DNA of 64,000 nucleotides. Source: Liolophura sinensis (Eukaryota > Mollusca > Polyplacophora > Chitonida > Chitonidae). Below, one piece after another: positions 31,101 through 42,290 of the stretch. Under the pieces are notes generated by a model. It did no database searches. It saw only the letters and a list, made by a program, of their open reading frames with translations, and was not told where the DNA came from. Position 1 is the stretch's first letter. Every line of letters starts with the position of its first letter. The position numbers and the translations under genes were made by a program. The DNA lies in contig NC_088305.1 of NCBI RefSeq assembly GCF_032854445.1, positions 12,405,606-12,469,605 on the forward strand, in the 5' to 3' direction.

Positions 31101-33564
31101 ACTTTAACCACACCCCTAGCTAGGCATTTTTAACAGAAGGAACCCTGTCTCCGTGCACCGTGCCCCATTTTTCTGGGGCACGGTGTGGAAATTGCCACCC
31201 TGCCTCTTGTTAAGGCAATATACATTTGTACTCTGTCCCTTTTGATTTCTACATGTAACTAGGGGTCACTTTGAATGGCTTATATTATATATCTGAGCAG
31301 GCAAAAGTAGTCCGCTACCTAATGAAGTATAATTAAATGAGGTAAAAAATATGAATTTTAGAAAAAGTAGGTGGCTACCTTTTCAAAATTTATACAGAAG
31401 TACGTGTAGCAGGCTGCAGGCTGAAAAGGGGCTATCATGTGAGTTTACATGTACATGAATCTGTTGAAAACACAGTTTGTAGACTTACAGCCTTTATAGC
31501 AGCAGCAATCGATGCGTTGGGCATGTCTTTTGCCTTGGCCTGTGTCAGTATCCTGGCCAGAGGATTGTTGTGCTTGGGATCATCGCTACCACCCTCTGCA
31601 AAAGAAGCAAAGCACCAAGGTTAGATGAAGGAATTTGTGAATGTGTCCATGTTTGTGTGAATGTATCCTTATTTGTGTGAATATGTCCATGTTTGTGTGA
31701 ATGTGTCCATATTTGTGTGAGTGTGTCCATGTTTGTGTGAATATGTCCATGTTTGTGTGAATGTGTCCATATTTGTGTGATTGTGTCCATGTTTGTGTGA
31801 ATGTGTCCATATTTGTGATTGTGTCCATGTTTGTGTGAATGTCCCTATTTGTGTGGATGTGTCCATGTTTGTGTGAATGTGTCCATATTTGTGTGAATGT
31901 GTTCATGTTTGTGTGAATGTGTCCATATTTGTGTGAATGTGTCCAAGTTTGTGTGAATTGGTCCATGTTTGTGTGAATGTGTCCATATTTGTGTGAATCT
32001 GTCCATGTTTAAAAAAATTGACATCAGAAAGGCCAAACCAATTTTATTTCGAGTTTTTACTGCCAAAGCATATAAGGCATTTAACCTTGGAATAAAACTA
32101 AAAGTGAAAATCCACCTTTTTATTTTTTCATATCTTGATCCTTTGGTGATTTTCCGGTTTTTCAAAGATTTCCCATCATGTAAATGTGTCAACAGGAAAA
32201 AACTGCTGGGACGGTCCACATTTCCCACAAATTATAAGATTTTTAAGGGTTTTTTTTTTTTTAATATTCTCATCTGACATAAAAAGATTTTATTCTGACT
32301 TCTGCTGTGTTTTCACCTTGAAACATTCACACCTTAGTTGCATTTCATATCTTATGTGTACATATGACATCAAGTCAAAACTATACAAAATACTGCATAA
32401 GACCTCAGTGAGGCAGATGGTCTAAGCTGACAATTAATCCACCCAAAAAGTAAACTGTTTAAAGTAGAGAAAATCAGATCTTGTCAACAAATCATTAAGA
32501 GAAACAACATGATTTTTACTTCTAGGCCTCTAACGCATAATTTCTTGCTTCGTGTCACCCTTATTACTTATTTTTTTTCGACAGAAATTATTTCAACAAG
32601 AGTGAGTGAGTGAGTGCTTGGGGTTTAACGTTGTACTTAACAATTTTTCACTCATATGACGACGAAGGAATCGTTAGAGTGCACGTAATGTGCCTCCTTG
32701 TCGCAGGATGGATTTCCACTGCTCTTTTATCTAGTGCTGCTTCGCTGAGATACCTTACCGAAGGCAAGTATGCCGCACTGCCCGCGTCATTATTCTGATA
32801 TGGGTCAACCAGTCATTGCACTATCCCCTTCACGCTGAACGCCAAGCGAGGAAGTTGTAACCTCTTTTAAAGTTTTAGGTATGACTCGACCCAGGATTGA
32901 TCCTGGAGCTACTGCTCCCGAAATGGACGCTCTACCAACTGTGCTATCCCGTCCTGTTCATTTCAATAGGAGATATTCTAACTAAATAATGATAATGGGA
33001 ATAGTTCTGCCTCTCGCATCAATTTTCCAAAATACTATTTATTTATTTATTTGATTCTTACTCAAGAATATATTATGTGGCCAGCATTACGCTGCCAGTA
33101 TTATGGTGGGAGGAAACCGTGCAGAGCTCGGGGGAAACACATGACCCATGAAACACATGACCAGGTTGTAGACAGATTCCGAAATACTCCATTGGGAAAC
33201 AAGGTCTCCAGCGTTCTTATCCATGCAGGAACATGCATTCACCTCTGACAGCGAGTTTGATCTTTAGTGCCATCTTCGAAAACATCTCAGCTTTCTGTCC
33301 ATCTTTGGCTGATTTAATGTGGCGTATATTTTGCCACTTGCTGTGACCCGCCATGGCGCGCCATGTGGTAACACACACTGCTGCTGTAGCCTGGCCAACT
33401 TGGGGGTCAGTAGACCCCACTGTCCAGAGCAACACTGGCCTGCTTACAGTAGAGAATGAGCGTTGGATGTTGACAGCTTTACGGGTTAGAGGTGACATAA
33501 ATAGGCTGGGTGTGACTGGTCTTACAACACATCCTGTGGCACTGTTAGAAATGTTTGCCTGCAT
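27901..33564 (-). CDS. TACO1: TACO1, mitochondrial translational activator (YebC/PmpR family), 5 exons
   Basis: TACO1 binds mitochondrial mRNA and the mitoribosome and is needed for COX1 synthesis in mammals. Exons on the minus strand are 33564-33243, 31595-31489, 31040-30904, 29615-29438 and 28113-27901. Phases agree and give 318 residues plus TAG. The family core starts at about residue 72 with AGHSKWQNIRHIKSAKDGQK. It continues through AKDMPNASIAAAIK, EIKGPGQCLWIVE, EIRGMLKKNG, AIESGAEDVQ and FVCDAADLHSV to HTEVIRVFDNI. The chosen start, MQANISNSATG, opens an Arg/Ser-rich stretch without acidic residues, a plausible mitochondrial presequence, and gives a length near the human 297. The frame stays open upstream to a Met at 33993, so a longer N terminus (461 residues) cannot be excluded. 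The gene converges on the adenylyl cyclase gene. Confidence 0.94.
28331..28595 (+). mobile_element. SINE family A in TACO1 intron 4
   Basis: GGACCTCTGCGGCTCAGCTG head, box B GAGTTCAAGTCC, then a short local triplication of GGCAACCTGTGGGTC-type words, tail GTGAAATATTCTTGAGAATG. The duplication ACTAG(CC/GG)CATGCA lies at 28318-28330 and 28596-28608. Confidence 0.85.
29438..29615 (-). CDS. TACO1: TACO1 exon 4
   Basis: Acceptor GGATACAG, donor GCA/GTAAGT. Encodes CVVSEGNTVIRAFEKKGVVE, then MEDDKEIDMDKYLEVAIESG and AEDVQKREDD, the acidic second half of the YebC fold. Confidence 0.93.
29850..30760. repeat. 30-bp minisatellite in TACO1 intron 3
   Basis: About 30 copies of a unit containing CTCACCCTGACAGTGACCTT and GATGTACATG, with higher-order alternation of GTACATG, GAACATG, GCACATG and TTAGCATTT variants. 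Because 30 is a multiple of three, several frames on both strands stay open as a ten-residue periodic peptide; I regard these as spurious. Confidence 0.93.
30904..31040 (-). CDS. TACO1: TACO1 exon 3
   Basis: Acceptor TCTGTTACAG, donor GG/GTAAGT. Encodes GSNKEVGSPLTVEIKGPGQC, LWIVETITDKP and AEIRGMLKKNG. Confidence 0.93.
31489..31595 (-). CDS. TACO1: TACO1 exon 2
   Basis: Acceptor TTCTTTTGCAG, donor GCT/GTAAGT. Encodes EGGSDDPKHNNPLARILTQA and KAKDMPNASIAAAIKA. A 20-bp minisatellite begins about 30 bases upstream of the acceptor. Confidence 0.93.
31625..32008. repeat. 20-bp minisatellite in TACO1 intron 1
   Basis: GAATGTGTCCATATTTGTGT alternating with the GTTTGTGT form, about 19 copies, giving a 40-bp dimer pattern. 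It lies just upstream of exon 2 on the gene strand. Confidence 0.92.
32602..32954 (-). mobile_element. SINE family B, inverted, near full length
   Basis: From the plus strand: GAGTGAGTGAGTGAGTGCTT, GGGGTTTAACGTTG, ACTCATATGACGACGAAGG, GTGCCTCCTTGTCGCAGG, then the tRNA-like head inverted (GGATTGATCCTGGAGC, CTCTACCAACTGTGC). Confidence 0.88.
33037..33235 (-). mobile_element. SINE family A, inverted
   Basis: (TATT)n then TTGATTCTTACTCAAGAATA, ATTATGGTGGGAGGAAACCG, GAGCTCGGGGGAAACACATG. It ends next to TACO1 exon 1. Confidence 0.7.
33243..33564 (-). CDS. TACO1: TACO1 exon 1
   Basis: Encodes the presequence and AGHSKWQNIRHIK ... FSKMALKIKLAVR. The donor G/GTGAAT leaves one base, which joins AG of exon 2 to give Glu (LAVREGG). 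The exact start codon is uncertain: Met codons occur at 33993, 33771, 33756, 33564 and 33498. Confidence 0.85.
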
Positions 33565-34195
33565 TCTGCGTTCATAACGTTTTGGTTGTCGATCTTCTAT
33601 TGTCCAAGTGCTTTTTGGACGTCGTATTGATTTTTCTACGGTACCAGCAACGATATCTACTCGAGTTTTACATTGGCCTGCTGACAAATTTACACTCCGT
33701 AACCCAGGGAGCCAATTGCTTCGATTCGCACCAAAATCACTGGGTCGCGCAGACATTTTATTACCGCTCATGTTGTTGATGGCGTCTTTACATCGATTTA
33801 CAGAGTTAAATTGACATGGGAGTTTGTCCTTAAAAACACATTCAACTCTGCGATGTCGTTGATCAAATCGAAAACCCAGGTCACTGGAATTTCTCACCAC
33901 AAAAAACCCGCTCCATCCTTCACACAATGGCCACGTCAGGAACCTAGGCGGTCTACAAGAGGCCTTTTGAACCAAGAAACCTACAGAAGACATTGTTTAT
34001 CTGAGGGAAACTACGTCGTTTGATACAATTTGTAAACAGCACCCCGGTTTCTGTGTTCACCTCCGCGTGGTGCAGCCGTCAAACTTAGCTCGCCACAACA
34101 GCGCAATCTGTCGCGAGATGAAACAAGTGGAGATAACTCCATCGGTTCTATCAAAAAGCTCACTCACGACGGTAGGCTGATGGGGGCGTCGGAAT
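33565..34195 (-). promoter_or_regulatory. Candidate TACO1 promoter and 5' region
   Basis: CpG-richer than its surroundings (for example 33690-33760 and 34060-34130), directly upstream of the chosen TACO1 start. No TATA box or defined factor site was identified; assigned by position only. Confidence 0.3.
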
Positions 34196-34243
34196 CGGAG
34201 GGGCGGGGGGGGCTACCCTAGCCCCCCCCTCCCCCTCCACAGG
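34196..34243. other. G-rich/C-rich inverted repeat (hairpin or G-quadruplex)
   Basis: GGAGGGGCGGGGGGGGCTA and TAGCCCCCCCCTCCCCCTCC are separated by only a few bases. The G runs would allow a quadruplex on the plus strand and the C runs one on the minus strand. Confidence 0.75.
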
Positions 34244-34249
34244 TTTGCC

Positions 34250-35230
34250 GTTGGTGAAATGTTTCAAGTCAAGGTGAATGTTAGTAAATGCTACGGGCAG
34301 TGACAAACAAGGGATGAAATTTGGCCCAGCACGGCCGTATAGAGCCTACATCCCTGACGCAAGAGCTAGGCCTAATCATGATATATATTATGTGACACCA
34401 CAATAATCTAGTGTATAAGCCTATGGTTTTCTAGGATAAGACATATATACAAACTGAGTGGCCTATACATCCAGAGAAGAAACGACAGAAAAAACTTCAG
34501 AAAAAGAGTTTTGATATGATTTATCTTTTCCTGCGTTACCAACTTAGCCAAGGAAGATACCCAGCTAATGTAGGCCCCTATGGGCCTATAGGCCTGTCAA
34601 TCAATATTTGACACCAAACAGCAGATAAACTCTCATCTTTTGTCTTTACAGATCACGCATAAAATTTTGAGACAGAAAATGTCATATATTTGCCGAATCA
34701 AGTCCGTACTTTGCATTCATATTATGTGCACGTATCATTCGAAGGTCCAGTGCACTGACTAATTAACCCAGCGTTCTTTGGAAGTGATTGACCGAAGAAA
34801 ATTCCGCCAGGGGGAGTTATCTGACTAGTCAGATGACTGAGCCATCTAAGACACCGCTGCCCATTGTACGTGTTTGTATGGTGACAAGCGGATAAGCATG
34901 AAACGACAACACCTGAATACTGCGCATTTTTTCAAGAAGCCACGTAGACCTACAGGCATGTACTTGCAAATTAGGCCCTATGCCGTTTACTGATCATAAC
35001 TCAAGGACTATTAGCCTTAACAAAATAAATGAACAAACTTATTCTTCTATCCAACGGAGAGAGTGATTTCATTTCAAAACACGATGGACCTATATATAGA
35101 CCTACCATGGAGGTTCCAGCATGCAGATTCGTCGGATATATATCTACATCTATATCTATATAATTATACATGTATGCTTACATAATTACACAGTTGCTTA
35201 CAAAATCAAGGTACGTGTATCTCACACAAA
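34250..35230. other. Intergenic, nothing recognised
   Basis: No coding frame or known repeat; short TATATA runs lie near 35135-35170. Confidence 0.5.
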
Positions 35231-35231
35231 T

Positions 35232-35593
35232 GACCGGCCCCGGTGTAGCTTATAAAGCGTCGGCTTCGGGGGCGGGAGATCAAGGGTCAATCGTGGGTTG
35301 GGTCGCACCCAAGACTTTAAAAGAGGAAGGTGCAGCTTTCTCGCTTGACGCTCTGCATTAAGAGAACAGTGCAGCGACTGGTCGACCCATATCAGTATAA
35401 TGGCTCGGGTGGTGCGGCTTACTCGCCTTCGGTAAGTCGTTTCGGTAAAACAACACCAGATAAAAGAGCGGTCTAAATCCGTCCTGCAACAAGGAGGCAC
35501 ATTACATATGCTTACACCTTAAAGACTCCCCCGTCCTCATGTGGATGAAAAATTGTTAAGTACGGCGTTAAAACCTAAGCTCTCACTGACTCA
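35232..35593 (+). mobile_element. SINE family B
   Basis: Head GGCCCCGGTGTAGCTTATAA, GCGTCGGCTTCGGGGGC, body GTATAATGGCTCGGGTGG, CAACAAGGAGGCACATTAC, tail AAAAATTGTTAAGTACGGCG and TTAAAACCTAAGCTCTCACT. Confidence 0.85.
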
Positions 35594-36523
35594 ATCTGAT
35601 ACAAATAAAACTATGAACACATGCGTTAACACAGTCCCTTTTTTGCACAGTGACATCTTGACCTATGTCTCTGGGATATTTGACTTTTTATTTCAGGGGA
35701 TGTTGAAATACCGTCAACTGGTAGGGAGAGTCCAATATCTAGCAATGAAGCCAGCCGCTCTTGCGAAGGTGTTCAAGGCATTACAGAGGACCAGTCTATC
35801 GTGAAAAGGTGAGCAAGATATAACAAATAATTTTATTCCAGCCTTAAGTCCATATATGCATGCATATATCCGTTAATAAAAAAGCAAAATAGGTACATTA
35901 TAGTGTTTAACACATGCAATTAAGTACATGGGAAAACTCGTGATACTATATAGCGAGTTAAATGCGTTTTGATTCATGAACCCCAAACCGAGAAAACCTG
36001 CATTCTCCGCATATATGTGACATTACTTGTGTACCATTACAGCTGTTAGTCCGCTTCAAAGGTTAAATACATTTTCTTATGCGTGCATAAATTTATGGAG
36101 AGGAAGGCATCCCCAAAAGTGAAAATAAGCAACCAAATTTCTTTTTACTGCCAGTGGGACAAGTACAAGTGACACGCCTCGTTGCACTGCGGACAGTTGC
36201 TTAAGTTGAGATTCTCCACATCAACTTGCAGACGACAAGACACTGGATTGGGAACAAAACTGAGCACAGAAAATGTCACAAAGATTGTTACAACGACTTC
36301 CAATGGCTTTCCCTCTGTCTGACCAAGAAGAGTGTGTTTTGTTTTTATTTCCGAAAATGCCACCTTAACAAGAAACTGAGTTAAAAATTCGGAGAATACA
36401 TTTACAAAGGATGGATTCCAAAATCGAAAAATGGCTAGACAGAGATTTCAGCGACATGAACAGAGTGAAGGGCATCGGGAAGCAGTATATAAATTAAAAC
36501 GATAATTCCACGATATGGAATCC

Positions 36524-37391
36524 AATCTTAAACAACTTCTTTCACTGAGATCAGAAGACATTCCTGCGCTGAAAAATTGGGTTATAAAAAACAAGTACTT
36601 TTCACCTGATTGTGTGAACGAGTGTATTTTTTTGATGGGGCAAGGTTTGCTGAGACAGATACTAACCAAGATCCGGGAAGCTGACTTTTAAGGCATATCG
36701 TTGATGAGACAAGGGACATCAACAATCAAGAGCAGTCTTGGTGGACGGTCCGCACAGGCACAATACAATCAGTCGTGGACAACTATGAAGCTCTTTGGGA
36801 GACCATGGAGGAAATAAATTCCACCACGCATGACGAGTATGGGATGAATACTGGGGGAAGAGTCACTCAATTGACGGAATTCCAAACATTTTTGGACTTC
36901 TCTTGTGTCACCATGTATTTAGTGCCATGGAACAAGTGTCCTGCTTTCTGCGGGGAAAATCAAACGCTGTAAACTCCGCTCTCATCGAAATTCACGTGGC
37001 TAAAAAATGCTTAACCAGACAGCGTGAAGATGGGTCGTTTGAGATATCTTATCTCAAACTGGAGGCTGTCAGAAAACACAAGGATAATCGTGGTCTACCG
37101 AGGTATGTTCGTCGACCAAGGCGTGTGAGTGAAGGATCTGACCCACATAAATTTTCCTCTCCAAATGACTACTTTCGTAAAATCTGCTTTGAGGTACTGG
37201 ACTTGGTAACGCAGGAAATCTCAAGGAGGTTTGACCAATCCTCCTCGAATGTTGTAAAAGCTGTGCAGGATCTCCTTCTGGAGGCCACAAATTGGGATGG
37301 AGTCCGAGATTTGGACGTAATCGAGAAAATTCTCAAATTTTATGCCAAAGACCTAGGCGGAAGTCACCTCAAACGCCAGCTGAATAAGTGA
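36524..37391 (+). pseudogene. hAT-like (DUF4371/ZMYM-type) transposase remnant
   Basis: Three frames carry pieces in the right order. Frame one (36524-36691) has LLSLRSEDIPALKNWV, YFSPDCVNECIFLMGQGLLR and ends at a TAA. A shifted frame has DETRDINNQEQ, the family's DExTD-like element, then SVVDNYEALWETMEEI. A third frame (36903-37391) has HHVFSAMEQVSCFLRGKSN and YFRKICFEVLDLVTQEISRR. The middle is shortened, and I do not see the C-terminal hAT dimerisation block. Assigned from memory of DUF4371 proteins. Confidence 0.65.
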
Positions 37392-39360
37392 ATATGTGAG
37401 GAGAACTAGTTCGACAAGTGCGAGAAGGCCCGGGCGTCTTGAACGGTATTAAGAAAATGACAACTTTTGAAACCGTTGCTGAAATCCTGATGAATACAAT
37501 TATTTCCCCGTTGGTACCTGCTGAAACCCTTATTACACAAGTACAATCACAACTGATATGAATCAATATTTCAGAATACATATATCTGCTAATATAACAT
37601 AATACTTGACTGTCAAAATTTTGAACATGATCTCGTACAGGAACCAGCTAAAAATAGGTGAAATCTAATTACACTCGACATTTTCAGCTCTTCATTTTGG
37701 TGGTTTAATATCGATCAGACTGTTTTTCCGGGCATCTGGGTGCGTGGGGCTTCCGGGTCTAGGCGGCCCTGGACCCTTGCCTAAAGTTAGCTCTGATAGT
37801 CGATCGCCCAGTAATTTTTCTAACTTACTGTCTCAGAATTGGAAACAAAATACCAGAAGGGAAACAATTAATATAGGACGGTGATATATCCACACTGATG
37901 AACATATCATCTTGAGTGCGGCTGTTCTTTCCGAGATTCAGTTAGATGTTTTATGTTAGTTTGAATTATATCAGTTGCTTGACAGCTACACATTCAACTT
38001 CACACAGTAATGCGTTAATGTATGTCAAAACCTTCAACATGTTTTTCTGCGCTCACTTGCCCGGGTATGGATAAAACATTTTGGCAATAAATACCCAAAT
38101 CATTGGATGTACGTGAACAATGATTGGCTGATATGTTCATCTCTGAATGAAATTTCCCGCAGTCTCACAATAAAGCTCAAAACCCTATTAGCTTAATGGT
38201 TCTCAAATTCGAGTTCTTTGTTTACGTGACACGACTGAAAAAAATAACCTTAACAAACAAAATAAATAAAAGAGACAAGAATGATAAGAAGTTAAGCCAC
38301 ACGACCTAATGTTCTATGTTGAAGTCATTGTTTTGGTGTGAAAACTATAGATGATAGACAACCGGTGATTGAAACAAATATGCATTGGTTTGTGAATACT
38401 ATCAATATGGTGAGTGCCACTGTCTGAACATAAATCCTCACCTACTTCAGTAAATTTAAAGTTGAGCCCTCTAAAATATATGTGGACATGGGTGCACATC
38501 TCGTCACTCTCACAGAAAATATTTCGCCATATTTTGTGAGGCAACATTTCCGATTTAATGGCCCAGGGCATTTAAATTTTAATGTGCCAGTAACAAAAAA
38601 AACCCTATTGGTGTTCGAATTGTGAATGTGCTTTTGGCTGGTGTGTTTATTTTAAATCACCATTCTGTTACGATTTTTTCTACATGACGTATGTCGTGTT
38701 TCCTAACTTGCTGTACAACTGATCATTGCTTTGTTCTCAAACTTTTCCTTGCTTTGTCTCTGTAAAACTTCTGCGCATGTTTCCATCAATTTGTAAAATA
38801 AATCTTCTTTAACAGATGGTGCGGCGGACATTTTTCTGGATATCAATACGTATTTTACTGTCTATATAGCAATGAAATTTGCACCTCTTCCGTTCCGCTC
38901 TTGGACCATATAAACAATGAAGCACACTGTACCAAACTGGAAATAACCGTTTATTTGATGTCAGCTTTTCTACCTTATCGGTTTCACCCTTTGTCAGGAA
39001 AGGTTCACAAATGTAACTAACTCATTTTATTGGCGGTCAGACTACTTTCTCTGGCAATAGTGTGACATCAAGATGTATATCAGCAATGCATTGTCAAGAG
39101 TTAGAGAGGCTATACCGGGAAATTGTGGCAACAGATCGATCAGCGCGAATCGAATCGAATGTTTGCTATGATTACAGAATAGCCCAATCACTGTTCACAG
39201 AATATCAATGTCGTCAGTGTGCGTGTTACGGTTCAAAATAGGTAATATAGTTTGTAGAATTTGAAATGTTTTCAGCATTTAGAATCAAAGTTGCCCGCAT
39301 TATCATTTTAATTTTTGGTAAATAGAGAAAAGCCCTTAGGCCCGCGTTAAGCAGAATTAG
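37392..39360. other. Intergenic, nothing recognised
   Basis: Mixed unique sequence without recognised coding or tandem repeats. The first 180 bases may be the remaining 3' end of the hAT-like element. Confidence 0.4.
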
Positions 39361-39364
39361 ACGC

Positions 39365-39810
39365 AATCATGAGGCAGAGTGCCGAAGACTCTGAACCCTT
39401 TGTCCCCATTTACTTACAAAAGAATTATACTCATTGCAAAATTTAAGAAACTGGGAGTAAAGGCGTTTTTTTTTGCAGTATATTCTCCGAGAGAGGAAAC
39501 CAATTTGGTTACGGTACATCTTATCTGGACCTATATTTGTACAATCTGTAGAATCACAGTCTTTTCTGTCAATGGATTGTTTATCAACAGCAGTTTATCA
39601 AGTCATCAACATACCGTTTAGTGAACGAGAAAGATCAGGTCTGGGAACGATTACTCCCTAATAGTTTCTGCATATTCATATTCATACGTCGTCGTCGTCA
39701 TATGACTGAAATATGACGTCATATGACGTCATATGACGTCAAATTGTTAAACCTCAAGAATTCATTCGTTTGAGAACAGGTATAGGTCGGCCAAAGGAAG
39801 TTTGGAAGTT
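39365..39810 (+). repeat. Duplicated block, copy 1
   Basis: Shares CATTTACTTACAAAAGAATT, GAAACTGGGAGTAAAGGCG, CGAGAGAGGAAACC, CATACCGTTTAGTGAA and AGGTCGGCCAAA, in the same order, with 41925-42290. It contains a SINE B-like tail that the other copy lacks. Confidence 0.7.
39680..39775 (+). mobile_element. SINE family B tail fragment with tandem TGACGTCA
   Basis: CGTCGTCGTCATATGACTGA then three ATATGACGTC units and AAATTGTTAAACCTCAAG. Palindromic TGACGTCA occurs at 39714-39721, 39724-39731 and 39734-39741. Confidence 0.65.
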
Positions 39811-40527
39811 GTTTAGTTTTCACGTGAGCATTAGTTTTGATATGTTGGATTGCATACACGGCTCTTTTAGCTCGCTTTAGGCAGTAAGGAGAAGTATTGT
39901 GAGAGGGAAATCAGATACTGTGTCGGTGTCCAGTTTGGTTAAAGGTTTTTTTCCATAGGGTTGTAATGGCCAACCATAATACATAGATGGCCATTCCATG
40001 GTAGCGACTGGCATATCAAAAACCCAGGAAATCTTTTACCTGATAGCTCAACATTTTGGTCAGCAATTCACAGATTTGCAATTATCTCCCATAATACATG
40101 GATTGCCAAATGCATTTCGCGATTTGCATATCAAAGACCTCTGTGGTAAATGTGAGCACTAACTCCCTACAGTGTCTTTTACCACCACAACGATTTTCAA
40201 CTCCATAACATATGAAATCACTGCTCTGCAATCCTTAAGCATATGATAAGCAGTCATAGTTGTGACAATATAATAATTTTGGTCTTGTGATTTAATAGCA
40301 AGATCTTAGCACTATGTAATTGGAGGATAATATCTGTGTATCACGTTGTTCATCATTCTATCCATTGTTGGTTTAGAGGTCAATATCTGAATACATCACA
40401 TGACTTAAACATTATGCAATTTTACAAACTGCTCAATCAGGCGAGCTACCGGTATTGTCTGAATGCCTTGTTCTTAACTAGCTCGTCAAGTGCCAAGGAC
40501 TGAAGGTTCTACGTTCTCCCGTTTAGA

Positions 40528-40794
40528 TCACTTTGATGAAGTTTCCAAGCGCTGAAAGGCTATTTTCTTAATACCTCTCATATTTATCTTTCTTGGCCCT
40601 CTATACTTCGGACCCCTCAGAAGCAGACTTCGTAGATCATCATTGTATACAATGTCCACGTTACCAATCGTGACATGTTGACATGGATTATAAATGAAGT
40701 CTGACGTTTCAGTCACAGTTGTATCTAGCAGAAGTATAATCAGATATCCCAAAATCTTGAGCTGCTTTCGCATAATTAAATCTCTTGGAAGCAA
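40528..40794 (-). pseudogene. Mobile-element ORF fragment (family uncertain)
   Basis: An 88-codon open frame with CQHVTIGNVDIVYNDDLRSL and LRGPKYRGPRKINMRGIKK. I recall this HVxTGxLxI...LxxGPKYRxPR block from repetitive open frames in mollusc and cnidarian genomes, but cannot name the family. No neighbouring domain is preserved. Confidence 0.4.
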
Positions 40795-40799
40795 TTGGT

Positions 40800-41924
40800 T
40801 TTGTATATTTGTAGAAGGGCTCCTCCGAAGACTTCTCCTTTTCTTTTGTTAGACTGGGGAGCTTTTCCTTGTGAAAACTGGAGATTTATGGCTTAACAGT
40901 ACAGGTAACCACAGTTATTCCACTACACTTTCCATCAAGTTCTGTCATGCGGTGCCATGGCTATCAGTTTTCTTTCTTTCCATTTATACAACTTATGAAT
41001 GAAATTCAGTTATTTATCAGTTAAAATATTTTGTTATAACATGCCCATCGGTAACCCCATTTCAGTACCATAAGTTTAGCCTCGCCATTTGGCGTTAGAT
41101 TACCGGTAAGCACATAACTAATGGCGGTACTAACAAATCAGTCGGTGGGTCACTGTAGTGTGTGCATTCATTGACCGTGTTAGAGTATCTTTATTTCAGT
41201 GCCAAGCCATTGCTAATATTAACTCACATGGTATAAAAAAAAATTAGCATGGTATTGCATTTTCATGCTGCTCTGGCTCTTGCTACAGATGCAGTAGGTA
41301 TATGTGTGGGCAAAGCACATAGGCCGGGATGATTTATTTTATAAGTTGCATACTAACGGAACATGAATGTACATAGTCTACAAGTTATAAAGTTGTTCTG
41401 CCATTCATATATTTATTCTGAAAAATGCGGTTAAATTCATAAAGCGTTTTTTTTTCTCATTTACAAAACTTTATGTTCGTGTTAGTTTAGACTGTAGTTA
41501 CACCTGTATCCCTGCACCATTGTTTTTTAACTAATATAATTGTCCCTACCAGACCCAGAGTTTAAATGCTCAAATATCCTTCTCAGCACGCAAATAACTT
41601 ACATTGCCCCTCCATCATCCGTGATTCTCGATTGCCATTGGCTAATCAGGCGGGTTAAACTATTGACATACGCTTGTCAGAGCTGTAGGTCACACTCACA
41701 TGTGTTATATCGATCACATCAGGTGTTTATATAATTTAAACCCTGCGCAGTTGAATTACTGCTCAGAAATTAACATGACGAGTCCTGCCGACGCCATTTT
41801 TCTTTTGCATTCCATGAAACCTGTGGCCCATATGTCTGTGACTTTAGGTTCTGGGGATAAATAACATAGGGACAAAATCGCTATAGGCTTGTTGAGGAAT
41901 GGTATCAGGGGATGTAAACCCTAG
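40800..41924. other. Intergenic, nothing recognised
   Basis: No coding frame, tandem array or SINE recognised. Confidence 0.45.
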
Positions 41925-42290
41925 GTTTGAAAGGTCTGAGCGCCAGAGATTCTGGACGATTTGTCCTTATTTACTTACAAGGGAATTATACTCATCGCAA
42001 AATTAGAGAAACTTGGAGTGAAGGCGTTTGATGGAATAACCTTGACACACTCGTTTTTGCAGTAAATTCTGCGAGAGAGGAAACCGTTTTGGTCATGGTT
42101 TCCTTTGAACCCAGCGAAGGTGAGTAAAGATATTTCACAACCTTTGCTATATATGGATTCTTTAAAGCCAGCAGGTAATCAACTTACCGTTTAGTGAATG
42201 ACAAACACCTGGTATATCTGGTCGTATTTAAATGAGAACAAGTACAGGTCGGCCAAAAGAGAGGCACTCTTTGTACCCATCGAAATACCT
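41925..42290 (+). repeat. Duplicated block, copy 2
   Basis: Direct copy of the 39365-39810 block without the SINE tail. It contains a short extra segment (TGGAATAACCTTGACACAC) missing from copy 1. Confidence 0.7.

Noticed and set aside
31545-32228. His/Thr-rich open frames on the minus strand (HTNMDTFTQ-type repeats)
   Set aside because: Product of the 20-bp minisatellite in TACO1 intron 1.
33353-33814. Plus-strand frames of 68-74 codons opposite TACO1 exon 1
   Set aside because: Antisense shadows of the TACO1 frame without splice or domain support.
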